Positions 16,706 to 24,136 of a stretch of 51,599 nucleotides of DNA are shown here, piece after piece. Each line of letters starts with the position of its first letter. Position 1 is the stretch's first letter. The stretch lies in the NCBI GenBank assembly GCA_947475065.1, contig CANJLB010000024.1:1-51599 (forward strand), read 5' to 3'. Under the pieces are notes generated by a model that was not told the DNA's origin, did not search any database, and saw only the letters and a list, made by a program, of their open reading frames with translations. Origin of the DNA: Opitutia bacterium. Lineage in GTDB: Bacteria > Verrucomicrobiota > Verrucomicrobiia > Opitutales > Opitutaceae. The position numbers were made by a program, and so were the translations under genes.

Positions 16706-17596
16706 TCAGCCAAGCATCGCCCGATCCCGCCCGGCGTGTTTTGCCGCGTAGAGCGCGCGGTCGGCGGCGCGAACCAGATCGGCGGCATTGGCCGCATGCG
16801 CGGGCAGCGAGGCCGCGCCGGCGCTCACCCGCTGCGCGAGAGAAGTGCCGTCGGGCAGCACGACGGGCGCGCGGCGCATCGCGGCGACGAGACGCTCCGC
16901 CATGTCGAGCGCGCCGGCGGGCGGTGTCTCCGGCAGCAGCACGGCGAACTCCTCGCCGCCAAAGCGCGCGAGCCGGTCCACCACCCGCAGTTCGGCGGCC
17001 AGCCGGTCGGCGGCGGCACGCAGCACGGCGTCGCCCGCCGGATGGCCGTGGGTGTCGTTGACGCTCTTGAAAAGGTCGAGGTCGAGCAGCACGAGCGCGA
17101 GCGGACGGCCAAACCGTTTCGCACGCTCCGTCTCCTCGGCGAGCAGCCGGTCAAACTCGCGGCGGTTGAGCAGGCCGGTGAGCGCGTCACGCGTCGCGAG
17201 GCGGTGGAGCTGGTCGAGCGTTTCGCCCAGCTTGAGCGCGTAGCGCAGCGAGCGTTCGAGCGTGGCGGGCTTGATCTCGCCTTTCACGAGGTAGTCGAGC
17301 GCACCGGCGTTCATCGCGGCGGTGTCCACATTTTCGGAGGTCTCGGCGGTGAGGAAGATGATCGGCGTGCGGCAGCCGCGCGCCACGGCCTCCCGGATGA
17401 GCGCCAGCCCGTCGCGCGCGCCGAGTTGGTAGTCGAGCAGGCACGCGGCATGTCCGCCGGCGAGCAGCTGCGTCAGGCCGTCCTCGTAGGTCGCTGCATA
17501 ATCGAGCTCGAACTGCTCCGCACAGAACTGGCCGAATTGCGCACGCGTGAGCGCGAGCTGCAGGCGGTCGTCGTCAATCAGCAGGATGCGGCGCAT
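16706..17596 (-). CDS. Response regulator with GGDEF domain (probable diguanylate cyclase)
   Basis: A receiver domain (residues 1-120) has the acidic pocket DDD at 8-10, phospho-acceptor Asp55 (CLLDYQLG), Thr (FLTAE) and Lys105 (DYLVKGE). A short helix leads to a GGDEF domain (about 130-290). The active-site motif is GGEEF at 213-217, a competent variant. The product-inhibition I-site RxxD (Arg204-Asp207) lies five residues before it, as in feedback-inhibited cyclases. The protein should make c-di-GMP from GTP on phosphorylation. There is no histidine kinase nearby, so it is an orphan regulator. All key residues are present, so I expect it to be active. Confidence 0.93.
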   Translation of the reverse strand: MRRILLIDDDRLQLALTRAQFGQFCAEQFELDYAATYEDGLTQLLAGGHAACLLDYQLGARDGLALIREAVARGCRTPIIFLTAETSENVDTAAMNAGALDYLVKGEIKPATLERSLRYALKLGETLDQLHRLATRDALTGLLNRREFDRLLAEETERAKRFGRPLALVLLDLDLFKSVNDTHGHPAGDAVLRAAADRLAAELRVVDRLARFGGEEFAVLLPETPPAGALDMAERLVAAMRRAPVVLPDGTSLAQRVSAGAASLPAHAANAADLVRAADRALYAAKHAGRDRAMLG

Positions 17597-17663
17597 GGCG
17601 GGAGGAGGGAAAGCCTTCAGGTCTGAAAGTCGGAAGGTCGGAGGAGGATTTGAACGGGAAGGG

Positions 17664-17731
17664 CGCGAAGAGCGCGGAGGTTTCCAGAATGGTGGGAAAA
17701 TATTTTCTCAGCGACCTCCGTGCTCTCTGCG
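17664..17731. repeat. Imperfect inverted repeat between trpA and the GGDEF gene
   Basis: The 18-nt arms 17664-17681 and 17714-17731 are complementary at 15 of 18 positions. They enclose a perfect 12-nt palindrome GAAAATATTTTC (17696-17707). Upstream, at about 17620-17643, are degenerate GAAAGTCG/GAAGGTCG units similar in style to the heptamers in trpD. It could end the leftward trpA transcript, or be a dispersed repeat. Confidence 0.5.
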
Positions 17732-17759
17732 TTTCAATGATCGGGATTGGGGAAACGAG

Positions 17760-18569
17760 TCAGCCCATTTTCACCGCGCCCGCCGCCAGATCGGCCGCGA
17801 CCACGGCCAGCCGTGGCGCGATGGCCACGCGGTAGGCGAGGTGGTCGCGGATCACGTTGACCAGCGCGCTGCCGACCACGACGCCGTCGGCGTGAGCGGC
17901 CACGGCAGCGACATGCGCGCGCGTCGAGAGGCCGAAGCCGACGACCACGGGCAGCGCGGTATGGGCCTTGATGCGCGCGACGGCCTCACCGATGCCGCCC
18001 GCCACCTCGGCGCGCACACCGGTCACGCCTTCACGCGAGACGTAATAGATGAACCCGGTCGCGGCGTCGGCGATTTTGGGCAGGCGCGCGTCAGGCGTGG
18101 TCGGCGCAACGATGAAGACAGTCTTCACCCCATACGTGGTGCAGGCGGCCTCCACCTCGCCGGCCTCCTCGGGCGGGAGGTCGAGCGTGAGCATCCCGTC
18201 CACCCCGGCCTCGTGCGCGGCGCGGACGTAGGCGGCGACCCCGTTGGAAAACACCAGGTTGTAGTAGGTGTAGAAAACGATCGGGGCCTCGGGAAACTCT
18301 GCGCGCAGGCGGCGCACCAGCTCAAACACACGGGCGGACGTCATGCCGCCCGCGAGCGCCCGCTGGGCGGCCAGCTGGTTGGTGAGACCGTCGGCGAGCG
18401 GATCGGAGAAGGGCACGCCGAGTTCAAGGATATCGGTGCCGTTTTGGAGGAGGGCACGGCAGGCAGCCAGCGAAGTGTCGAAATCGGGGTCGCCCGCGCA
18501 CAGGTAGGCGACAAAGGCGGCGCGATTGGCGGCGCGGGCACGGGCAAAGGCGTTGGCGATACGATCCAT
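17760..18569 (-). CDS. trpA: Tryptophan synthase alpha subunit TrpA
   Basis: TrpA cleaves indole-3-glycerol phosphate to indole and glyceraldehyde-3-phosphate inside the alpha2beta2 complex with TrpB. It has 269 residues. The catalytic residues fall at the canonical numbers: Glu49 in ILELGVPFSDP and Asp60 in PLADG. YTYYNLVFSNG is the loop 2 region, and GFGLSTRAHVAAV binds phosphate. I start at ATG before DRIANAFARAR; 17 further upstream codons are open but unlike the family. trpB is not next to it and trpD is 6 kb away, so the pathway is not organised as one operon. A strong palindrome lies about 80 bp upstream. Confidence 0.95.
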   Translation of the reverse strand: MDRIANAFARARAANRAAFVAYLCAGDPDFDTSLAACRALLQNGTDILELGVPFSDPLADGLTNQLAAQRALAGGMTSARVFELVRRLRAEFPEAPIVFYTYYNLVFSNGVAAYVRAAHEAGVDGMLTLDLPPEEAGEVEAACTTYGVKTVFIVAPTTPDARLPKIADAATGFIYYVSREGVTGVRAEVAGGIGEAVARIKAHTALPVVVGFGLSTRAHVAAVAAHADGVVVGSALVNVIRDHLAYRVAIAPRLAVVAADLAAGAVKMG

Positions 18570-18649
18570 TGATGAACAGTGTGGCCACAAAGGGACGAGG
18601 AATGACACAAAAAATTTCACGGGACGAAACTCTCCGTACTCCGTCTGCG

Positions 18650-18674
18650 GTTTGTAACGTAATACGTTACAAAC
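18650..18674. promoter_or_regulatory. Perfect 11-bp palindrome upstream of trpA, probable operator
   Basis: GTTTGTAACGT, a 3-nt spacer AAT, then ACGTTACAAAC form a perfect inverted repeat. It lies about 80-105 bp upstream of the trpA start in a 282-bp intergenic region. There is no U-run after it on either strand, so an operator fits better than a terminator. The binding protein is unknown. Confidence 0.55.
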
Positions 18675-18851
18675 TGGGTTGGGTTGGAGCCAAGTTTTTC
18701 GAGCTGGCGGTGGAGTTTGCAGACCTCAAACCAATAATTTTACCACGGATTGCACTCATGAGCACGGATCAATCTTTCGGACTCCGCCCTTGGGCAACCC
18801 ACGCGGTGCGCCGGTGACCGCAGGCCTTGCATCCCACCGACCAAACGCTGG

Positions 18852-19634
18852 TCACTCCAGCTCACAATCCACCAGCACCGGCCGATGGTCGGAGAGGAAG
18901 GAGCGGACGACTTCGCTGCGGGCATGTCGGCAGCCGGGGGGGAGCAGGATGAAATCGAGCGCGCGACCGGGCAGCGGCGAAGGGAAGGTGCACGCGCCGT
19001 CGGTGGGGTGCATGGTGTAGTCGCCGTGGCCGTGGCCCGAAAATTCGCGCAGGAGCGCGGCCGTGGCGTCGGCCTGCATGGCCGAATTGTTGAAGTCACC
19101 GCAGACGACGGGCGGCAGCGCCCAGTGCGGATGGCGGTGGCTGCGCTGCGCGCGAAACCAGGCGAGGAAGAGCTCGGCCTGCCGGAAGCGGTGCGCCCGC
19201 GAGCGATGGTGCAGGTGAAGGTTGGCGAGCGGCACGCGGCGGCCGTCGCACTCGATCTCAGCAAACAGAAACCCCTTTTCGCCAATCGCCCGCGTGCCAA
19301 AGGAGACGCTCTCCGAGGCCAGGATGGGATGGTTCGAGAGGAGCGCGTTACCGTAGCAGTAGTTTAACAGGCCCGCGCGGCGGTTGGTGATGCCGAAGAC
19401 CGCGTGCGCAAACCCGCCGGCCTCGCGGATGAACTCGAGCTGGTCGAAGTTGCCCGCCCAACGCGAGCACTGGTCCACCTCCTGCAACGCCACGATGTCG
19501 GCGCGCAGGCTCACAAGCAGGGCGGCAATCTTGCGCAGGCGGCGGCGGATGAGCCACCCCGGGGCCAGGCCCTGCATGGGCACCAGCCCGCGCCCATGGG
19601 CGATGTTGAAAGTGACGATGCGCAGACGCGGCAT
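18852..19634 (-). CDS. Endonuclease/exonuclease/phosphatase (EEP) family protein
   Basis: The 260-residue protein has the metal-dependent EEP fold shared by exonuclease III, DNase I and inositol phosphatases. In order: TFNIAHG (Asn), ADIVALQEVDQ (catalytic Glu), LANLHLHH, VCGDFNNS (Asp, Asn), and SDHRPVLVDCE (Asp-His). No signal peptide or membrane segment is apparent. The substrate, whether DNA, RNA, nucleotide or lipid phosphate, cannot be read from the sequence. It is the last chromosomal protein gene before the tRNA and lies 214 bp from it on the opposite strand. Confidence 0.88.
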   Translation of the reverse strand: MPRLRIVTFNIAHGRGLVPMQGLAPGWLIRRRLRKIAALLVSLRADIVALQEVDQCSRWAGNFDQLEFIREAGGFAHAVFGITNRRAGLLNYCYGNALLSNHPILASESVSFGTRAIGEKGFLFAEIECDGRRVPLANLHLHHRSRAHRFRQAELFLAWFRAQRSHRHPHWALPPVVCGDFNNSAMQADATAALLREFSGHGHGDYTMHPTDGACTFPSPLPGRALDFILLPPGCRHARSEVVRSFLSDHRPVLVDCELE

Positions 19635-19848
19635 GGCCGAAACGTGCGGCGTGGGAGGTGAAGAGCAACGGTGAACCGCACGAAGGCGGGGCGGGAAACG
19701 AGAGCCGTGATGCCCTCGTCACAGAAAGTGGGGAAACGTCGTGCGAGCACTGCGTCTCCCGTGGCCAGCAACCCGGCACATCACCCATGCGGAAGAAGGG
19801 ATTGACAGGACGGCGGCAGAACCCGAGCGTGAATGTTCTTCAATTTAC

Positions 19849-19926
19849 GGCGGTCATAGCTCAGTTGGTTAGAGCACAAGATTGTGAATCTTGGGGTCGC
19901 GGGTTCGAGTCCCGTTGGCCGCCCCA
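19849..19926 (+). tRNA. tRNA-His (anticodon GTG)
   Basis: The cloverleaf is complete. The acceptor stem has eight pairs (GGCGGTCA with TGGCCGCC), that is the extra G-1:C73 pair diagnostic of tRNA-His. T8-A9 follows, then a D arm AGCTCAGTTGGTTAGAGCA and an anticodon arm with loop TTGTGAA. The T arm is GCGGG-TTCGAGT-CCCGT, and the encoded CCA is at 19924-19926. Its last 30 bases, CCA included, are the first part of the island's attachment repeat, so the gene is rebuilt rather than destroyed by integration. Confidence 0.97.
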
Positions 19927-19930
19927 TTTT
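19897..19930 (+). other. attL, left attachment site (tRNA-His 3' end)
   Basis: The 34-nt sequence starting TCGCGGGTTCGAGTCCC and ending GCCCCATTTT is identical to 49962-49995. It covers the T arm, 3' acceptor strand, CCA and four T. The bases outside differ on both sides, so the identity ends sharply. Confidence 0.95.
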
Positions 19931-19936
19931 GATAAT

Positions 19937-19954
19937 CGAATACTTACGTATTCG
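19937..19954. repeat. Palindrome next to attL
   Basis: Perfect 7-bp arms CGAATAC/GTATTCG enclose TTAC, seven bases inside the left edge of the island. It may be an excisionase or integrase accessory site. Confidence 0.5.
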
Positions 19955-19964
19955 TTGGGAGAAA

Positions 19965-19991
19965 GTAACAACGCTGGTAACAACAGATTTT
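19965..19991 (+). promoter_or_regulatory. Left integrase arm-type repeat pair
   Basis: GTAACAAC occurs at 19965 and 19977, 12 bp apart, and is followed by GATTTT. The right island end has the same arrangement in the same orientation (49866-49892), with 23 of 27 positions identical. Paired short repeats near att sites are typical arm-type sites of tyrosine recombinases. Confidence 0.65.
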
Positions 19992-20519
19992 CCAACAAAC
20001 CCCAGCGGTTGCCTTAGCCTGTTTCCGTTTGTTAGCGACCCGGCCATTGGAGATTTGCCTGAAAAGCCACGTGGGCTCGGATTCAAAACTCTTCCGTCTG
20101 CCCCCCCTTGCTCGGACTCGGCAGCCTGAGATCCACCGTGCGTGGTCGCCTTCGGGCGCGGCGATCCCGACCGGCGACATGGTGGCCTTTTCCGACCATG
20201 CTGCCGCCAGCCTGATGCTCGGCAACCAGTTCTGCGATTTCGTGCATGGTCGCACGCGCTCGCGGGGTTTCCCCTGAAAAACACCGTCATTTCCTTGGAC
20301 TGCCCCCAGACCATGCTGACCATGTCCACCATGCTGCCTGTGGCTGCCGAGGGTGCCGACCTTGCCCTTTCTTGCCTTTTTCCTGATCCGCAACGCTGCT
20401 TTCCGAACATGTTTCCGGCTCGCCGTCAGCAAACGCAGGGGGCGGGGGGAGCGCGCCTCGTGGTCGCGGCGGGTTCAATAAATGCTTCCCAACCTGGCCC
20501 TGCGTTTTAACGTCTTGGC
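19992..20519. other. 528-bp island stretch without a supported gene
   Basis: Several overlapping short frames exist on both strands, but none shows family similarity, a good ribosome site or consistent coding character. A possible small minus-strand frame begins MHEIAELVAEHQAGGSMVGK near 20248 and ends after about 55 codons; it is unsupported. The stretch could be decayed cargo or the control region for the rightward gene pair that follows. Confidence 0.4.
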
Positions 20520-21374
20520 ATGGAGATTTCTGATCTTCCCGCCCCCTCCCCTTTCCAGAAGGTTTTCACCGATTGCCTCTCACAGGATGTCTCGGTGGAG
20601 GTGGATTTTCATTTTCACTGGTATGCGGTCGGCAAAATCCCGGCCAGCCAGTTGCGAGGTCAGCTTCCGCTGAAGGAGGACTTCGAGAAGGCCGCATATG
20701 CCCATGAGTATCGTGAGATCATCTCGGCCCAGTTGGATTTGATTGATGGCGCGGGGGCATGGATCAAGTCCGAGAAGATGGAGTGGCCCGTGCAACTGCT
20801 GGAGGAGCGCATTGCCGCACAGTCGTTGCACGGCCCGGTCGTCGTGCTGGAAGTCGGTCATTCGTCGCGCCTCGTCACGCCCCTTTCCCTGGCGCAGCTC
20901 GCCCGGCTGGTCATCGATGACGGCTGCTTTGTTTTGGACGGGAAACCCCTGGATGACCATCCCTGCGCTGATTACCCCGAATACTACGTGCTGGATCAAT
21001 CACTCCGTTACGAGCCCCACGCCTACCACTGGCTGCTTTCGGCGGCGGCATCCCTTTTGGAGGGATTGATGTTCATGCTGCTTCATGTCCGCAAATCCGG
21101 TCGCGGACTGAACAAGGGAAACGCGTGCGCGGTTTTGCTGGCCGATCCCGATCGCTGGGCGCTGGTGGCCCATGAGTTCGTTGAACGCTTCGGGTTCCTG
21201 CGCGCCGAGGAGTTGCTGGGAAAGATGAACCTGCTGCTCCTGCTCGACGGCGGGTTCTGCCTCGCGGACGTCTTCCACTCCGACGTGGAGTGCCCCGGTC
21301 AGGCCCGCTTTTCATTCGCCGAAGTCAGCCCCTGCGCCCGGCCCGGCGCAACCGCCCCCTCTCCCGCCCTCTGA
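20520..21374 (+). CDS. Hypothetical protein upstream of the Y-family polymerase
   Basis: I do not recognise this 284-residue protein. The start at ATG before EISDLPAPSPFQKVF gives a globular, acidic N-terminal half (SVEVDFHFHWYAVGKIP; QLRGQLPLKEDFEKAAYAHEYREI). A hydrophobic helix lies at roughly residues 178-200 (HWLLSAAASLLEGLMFMLLH), with a Leu-rich segment near residue 245 (LLLLLDGGFCLADVF). No nucleotide-binding loop, metal cluster or HTH is obvious. It lies 108 bp before the polymerase gene on the same strand, so a functional link is possible, as ImuA-type helper proteins precede ImuB, but I see no RecA-like fold to support that analogy. Confidence 0.6.
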   Translation: MEISDLPAPSPFQKVFTDCLSQDVSVEVDFHFHWYAVGKIPASQLRGQLPLKEDFEKAAYAHEYREIISAQLDLIDGAGAWIKSEKMEWPVQLLEERIAAQSLHGPVVVLEVGHSSRLVTPLSLAQLARLVIDDGCFVLDGKPLDDHPCADYPEYYVLDQSLRYEPHAYHWLLSAAASLLEGLMFMLLHVRKSGRGLNKGNACAVLLADPDRWALVAHEFVERFGFLRAEELLGKMNLLLLLDGGFCLADVFHSDVECPGQARFSFAEVSPCARPGATAPSPAL

Positions 21375-21482
21375 GAATCCTCCACGCCAAAAATAACTCC
21401 CGCAAGGGGCTGGCGCGTCGGTGGAAGCGAGCGCGCGAAATTCTCGTTTTGACCAAGCCGGGGCCGGGGCAAACGTCCGCGC

Positions 21483-22754
21483 ATGGCCCTTCGGACTCTT
21501 GCCGTGGATTTCAACTCCTACTTCGCCTCGTGCGAGATGCAGGAGCGGCCGGAGTTGCGCGGCAAGCCGGTCGGCATCGTACCCGTGCTCGCCGAGACGA
21601 CCTGCTGCATCGCCGCCAGCCGCCAGGCCAAAGTGCGGGGTGTCAAGGTTGGCACCGGGGTAGCCGAGGCCCGTGCGCTTTGCCCGGACATCGTGATCGT
21701 CCAACAACGGCCCGCCCTCTACATCGGCTACCACCGCCGGCTGCTGGCGGAGATCGAGGCGTGCATCCACATCACCGCCATCAAGTCCATTGACGAGGTG
21801 GAGTGCGACCTGACCGCCACCTTTGCCCCGCGCGAGAAGGCCATGGCCGTGGCCCGGCAAATCAAGGACCGGGTGGCCCGGCACGTCGGCCCCTGCCTCA
21901 CCAGCTCCATCGGCATCGCCCCGAACTGGATGCTGGCGAAGCTCGCCTCGGACATGCAGAAGCCGGACGGGCTCGTGGTGCTTGATGACGAGGACATCCC
22001 CCAAAAGCTCCTCGCGCTTGAAATGACCGACATCAGCGGCATCGGCCCGCGCATGGATCATCGTCTCCGGGCGCATGGGATAGATACCGTGGCAAAGCTC
22101 TACGGTGCCACCAAGGCCACATTACGGGGCATTTGGGGAGGGGTCGAGGGCGAGCGCATGCACGGGCGGCTGCGGGGGGAGAACATCCCTTTGTCGCACC
22201 AGGAGCACCAAACCGTGGGCCACTCCCATGTGCTGCCGCCGGGGCTGAAAACCGAGGCGAAGTCCTTTGCGGTGCTGCACCGGCTACTGCAAAAGGCGGC
22301 GATGCGGCTGCGCTCCATCGGGCATTACGCGGGCGGGCTGATGGTCTTCGTGATTTATCGGGACGGCCCGGAGTGGAGCGAGGAGCTGCGTTGCAACGAG
22401 ACCCAGGACACGCTCACGCTGACGGCCGCGCTCAACCAGCTTTGGCAGCGACGACCGGATGGGCTGCGGCGGCGCGTGCCGGCGAAGGTGGGGGTCGTGC
22501 TCAACCGGCTATCGCCGATGCGCGGCCACACGCCCGACCTGTTTGACCAGGAACAGGAGACGGCCCGTGAACGCCTACATCATGCGATGGACACCCTCAA
22601 CCAGACTTTTGGCAACGGCTCGGTGTTCTACGGCGGCGCGTTCGGGGTGACGGACAACGCGCCAATGAGGATCGCGTTCACGAGGATCCCGACGCCGGAG
22701 TTGGAAGAGATCAATCACGCCCTCGGGCGGCGTGTCCGGCCACAAAAAAACTAA
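21483..22754 (+). CDS. Y-family DNA polymerase (DinB/UmuC-like)
   Basis: This is a 423-residue translesion polymerase-like protein. The first catalytic Asp is Asp9 in AVDFNSYFASCEMQ, with Phe14 at the steric-gate position. The second acidic pair is Asp104-Glu105 in SIDEVECDLT. The fingers carry AASRQAKVRGVKVG, the thumb has the helix-hairpin-helix ISGIGPRMDHRLRAHGIDTVAKL, and a little-finger domain follows from about residue 245. YFASCE is UmuC-like while the hairpin region is DinB-like, so I give only the superfamily. A C-terminal beta-clamp motif is not evident. It is the first recognisable gene from the left island end, and its stop codon lies inside an attC-like sequence. Confidence 0.9.
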   Translation: MALRTLAVDFNSYFASCEMQERPELRGKPVGIVPVLAETTCCIAASRQAKVRGVKVGTGVAEARALCPDIVIVQQRPALYIGYHRRLLAEIEACIHITAIKSIDEVECDLTATFAPREKAMAVARQIKDRVARHVGPCLTSSIGIAPNWMLAKLASDMQKPDGLVVLDDEDIPQKLLALEMTDISGIGPRMDHRLRAHGIDTVAKLYGATKATLRGIWGGVEGERMHGRLRGENIPLSHQEHQTVGHSHVLPPGLKTEAKSFAVLHRLLQKAAMRLRSIGHYAGGLMVFVIYRDGPEWSEELRCNETQDTLTLTAALNQLWQRRPDGLRRRVPAKVGVVLNRLSPMRGHTPDLFDQEQETARERLHHAMDTLNQTFGNGSVFYGGAFGVTDNAPMRIAFTRIPTPELEEINHALGRRVRPQKN

Positions 22755-22809
22755 CGTTCAAGCTGAACCACGGCCGCTGGGGGCCGTTGGCTCGGGCGAC
22801 TGGTTGGAC
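22751..22809 (-). repeat. attC-like recombination site downstream of the HNH gene
   Basis: Read on the minus strand it begins with GTCCAAC (consensus RYYYAAC) and ends ...AACGTTAG. Between them is an imperfect hairpin GAGCC(A)ACGGCC/GGCCGTGGTTC with one bulged A, a feature of integron attC sites. The HNH frame is translated through it (NQSPEPTAPSGRGSA) and the polymerase stop codon lies in its far end. The terminal box matches GTTRRRY imperfectly, so the call is tentative. Confidence 0.5.
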
Positions 22810-23201
22810 GTTTTCTTCTTCATTCTAGCCCGATGAGCATCGAGTCGGTGCTGCTCGTCGTGACATGGGCGACAAAGAAGCATCACTTCGTCGATCTTAT
22901 ATTCCCAAAGCGCCGCTCCGTTCTTGTAGAAGGGATGATGAACATCGAGGTGGTGGCCGGCACCACAATGCTGACAGCGAATCTGCTTATTCTTCACTCT
23001 TTGCTTGAACAAGCGCCACCTCGGATCTTCCAGCTGTGCAAGATACACCTCGTGAGTCGGCGCGCCCTCACCGCCGAATATCTTTTCTAAGCCATACGTC
23101 TCTATCTTTTCCCAAACCGAGGTGTGCATCGCTGCGCCGGTAATCTGCGCGATATGCTTAGCATCCTTTTGGACGCCGACGTTGGTGCGCATTGCTCTCA
23201 T
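22758..23201 (-). CDS. HNH endonuclease-like protein in a cassette-like context
   Basis: The C-terminal half carries a zinc-supported HNH motif: CQHC, then HHLDVHHPFYKNGAALWEY, then MLLCRPCHDEQH. This is the Cys4-type HNH fold of small DNA nucleases found in restriction and phage systems. The N-terminal part (MHTSVWEKIETYGLEKIFGG...) is unknown. The frame is open to an ATG at 23261, but those first 20 codons run through an attC-like sequence (NQPPEPICNVGQ). I therefore prefer the ATG at 23201, giving 147 residues; ATGs at 23192 and 23129 are also possible. The last 15 codons are attC-like read-through. GC content is visibly below that of the polymerase gene, suggesting separate acquisition. 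Confidence 0.75.
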   Translation of the reverse strand: MRAMRTNVGVQKDAKHIAQITGAAMHTSVWEKIETYGLEKIFGGEGAPTHEVYLAQLEDPRWRLFKQRVKNKQIRCQHCGAGHHLDVHHPFYKNGAALWEYKIDEVMLLCRPCHDEQHRLDAHRARMKKKTSNQSPEPTAPSGRGSA

Positions 23202-23209
23202 CTTTCTTT

Positions 23210-23247
23210 GCCCAACGTTACAGATGGGCTCTGGCGGCTGGTTGGGC
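23210..23247 (-). repeat. Short attC-like site upstream of the HNH gene
   Basis: On the minus strand GCCCAAC opens and GTTGGGC closes a 38-nt unit; the two are exact reverse complements and match RYYYAAC and GTTRRRY. The first 35 nt from the ATG at 23261 resemble the corresponding part of the site at 22751-22809. It is shorter than typical attC sites (about 57 nt or more), so it may be a remnant. Confidence 0.45.
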
Positions 23248-23257
23248 TCTTCTTTTT

Positions 23258-23425
23258 TCATCGGCTTGGCACGCTCTCGGCGGTGAGGATCACCGGCATT
23301 CGGTTGTGGATGGGCGCAACGAGGTCGTTGGGCGTCGTGGTCAAGATGGCGAAGCTTCCGGGCAGCCGGCCGATCTCATAGCAAACATGGTCGAGCGCAA
23401 ACTGTGATGTAACATTGGAGGGCAT
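23258..23425 (-). pseudogene. SRAP (YedK/HMCES-like) C-terminal fragment, truncated
   Basis: This is a 55-codon frame. Residues 29-47 (SFAILTTTPNDLVAPIHNR) followed by MPVIL are a strong match in style to the C-terminal part of SOS-response-associated peptidases, which crosslink to abasic sites in single-stranded DNA; the His of IHNRMPVIL is a catalytic residue in YedK. The N-terminal catalytic Cys2 domain is missing and the conserved end after MPVIL is replaced by six unrelated codons and a stop that overlaps the upstream ATG of the HNH frame. It therefore looks like a gene remnant cut on both sides, on the right by the cassette. Confidence 0.7.
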
Positions 23426-23427
23426 GG

Positions 23428-24132
23428 CTAGACCTTGCGTTGTTGAAACTCACGCGCCAGCCCGATGAGATACGATGCGTTCCGAGTCTCCGGGTAATCT
23501 CCCGGATGCTCTGATCTGCTTTCCTCAAAACTCGCACAAAATTTATCGACCCACGTGAACGATTCGCGGCGTCGCAAACCTGATTCCAGAATAAACTCCA
23601 GTCTGCTCTCGCAGACTTCGACTGAAAAACTGGCGCGCCCTCCGGCGGTGATGATCCTTTCCCCCTCCAGTTTCTTCGCGAATGAGATGAAGGATTTTGG
23701 GTTCATATGTCTTTGGTGGTTAATAGTAGCGAAGCGGCGCAAATGAACGCGAGCACGGAAGCGCCCGATCTCTCGCAATTCCCTGCGGGACTTGTCGCAG
23801 AAACTGACGTAGAGCGTGTCTGCGGTGACATAGTATATCGCGTCCTGCCTAAATTTGCAGCCGGTCTCGCAGGCGGGATCAAACCCGATTGCCACCGCCC
23901 AGCCCGGCTCGGCGTGGTTCGTGGTGGGCGAGAAGCCGGTGAGCCGCCGCACCCACTGCGCCCGCTGCCGCAGCGCTTTCTCCAAGGCACGGTCGGCCTC
24001 TTGATTTTCCACGTCGGTCCATTTTTCGCCCGTGGTGGCGTAGGCGGTGATGATGGCAAATGCTTCCGGCCAGTCCGCCCAAGGCTCCTCCCATCGAAAA
24101 TGGGTCTCAAAGTAGAATGGCGGCATTTCCAT
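23428..24132 (-). CDS. DUF3293-containing fusion protein ending the DISARM operon
   Basis: The 234-residue protein starts 4 bp after the drmC stop. Residues 1-125 fit DUF3293 (FAIITAYATTGEKW; N...ALEKALRQ; EPGWAVAIGFD; FRQDAIYYVTAD). The C-terminal half (from about residue 140, FISFAKKLEGERIITAGGRASFSVEV ... SGLRRRESFTWVDKFCASFEESRSEHPGDY ... RNASYLIGLAREF) is a second module I do not recognise. Both halves lack obvious catalytic motifs. Its place directly behind drmC suggests it belongs to the defence operon, perhaps as regulator or immunity factor. That is inference from position only. Confidence 0.75.
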   Translation of the reverse strand: MEMPPFYFETHFRWEEPWADWPEAFAIITAYATTGEKWTDVENQEADRALEKALRQRAQWVRRLTGFSPTTNHAEPGWAVAIGFDPACETGCKFRQDAIYYVTADTLYVSFCDKSRRELREIGRFRARVHLRRFATINHQRHMNPKSFISFAKKLEGERIITAGGRASFSVEVCESRLEFILESGLRRRESFTWVDKFCASFEESRSEHPGDYPETRNASYLIGLAREFQQRKV

Positions 24133-24136
24133 GACG

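Noticed and set aside
19802-19848. Promoter for tRNA-His
   Set aside because: A TTGACA occurs at 19802-19807, but no convincing -10 box lies 16-18 bp downstream (GAGCGT), so I do not list it as a promoter.
20395-20420. LexA-like box before the polymerase gene pair (GAACATGTTT)
   Set aside because: It has a short palindromic core, but the half-site order and spacing do not match the motifs I know (GAAC-N4-GTTC or TGTTC-N4-GAACA).
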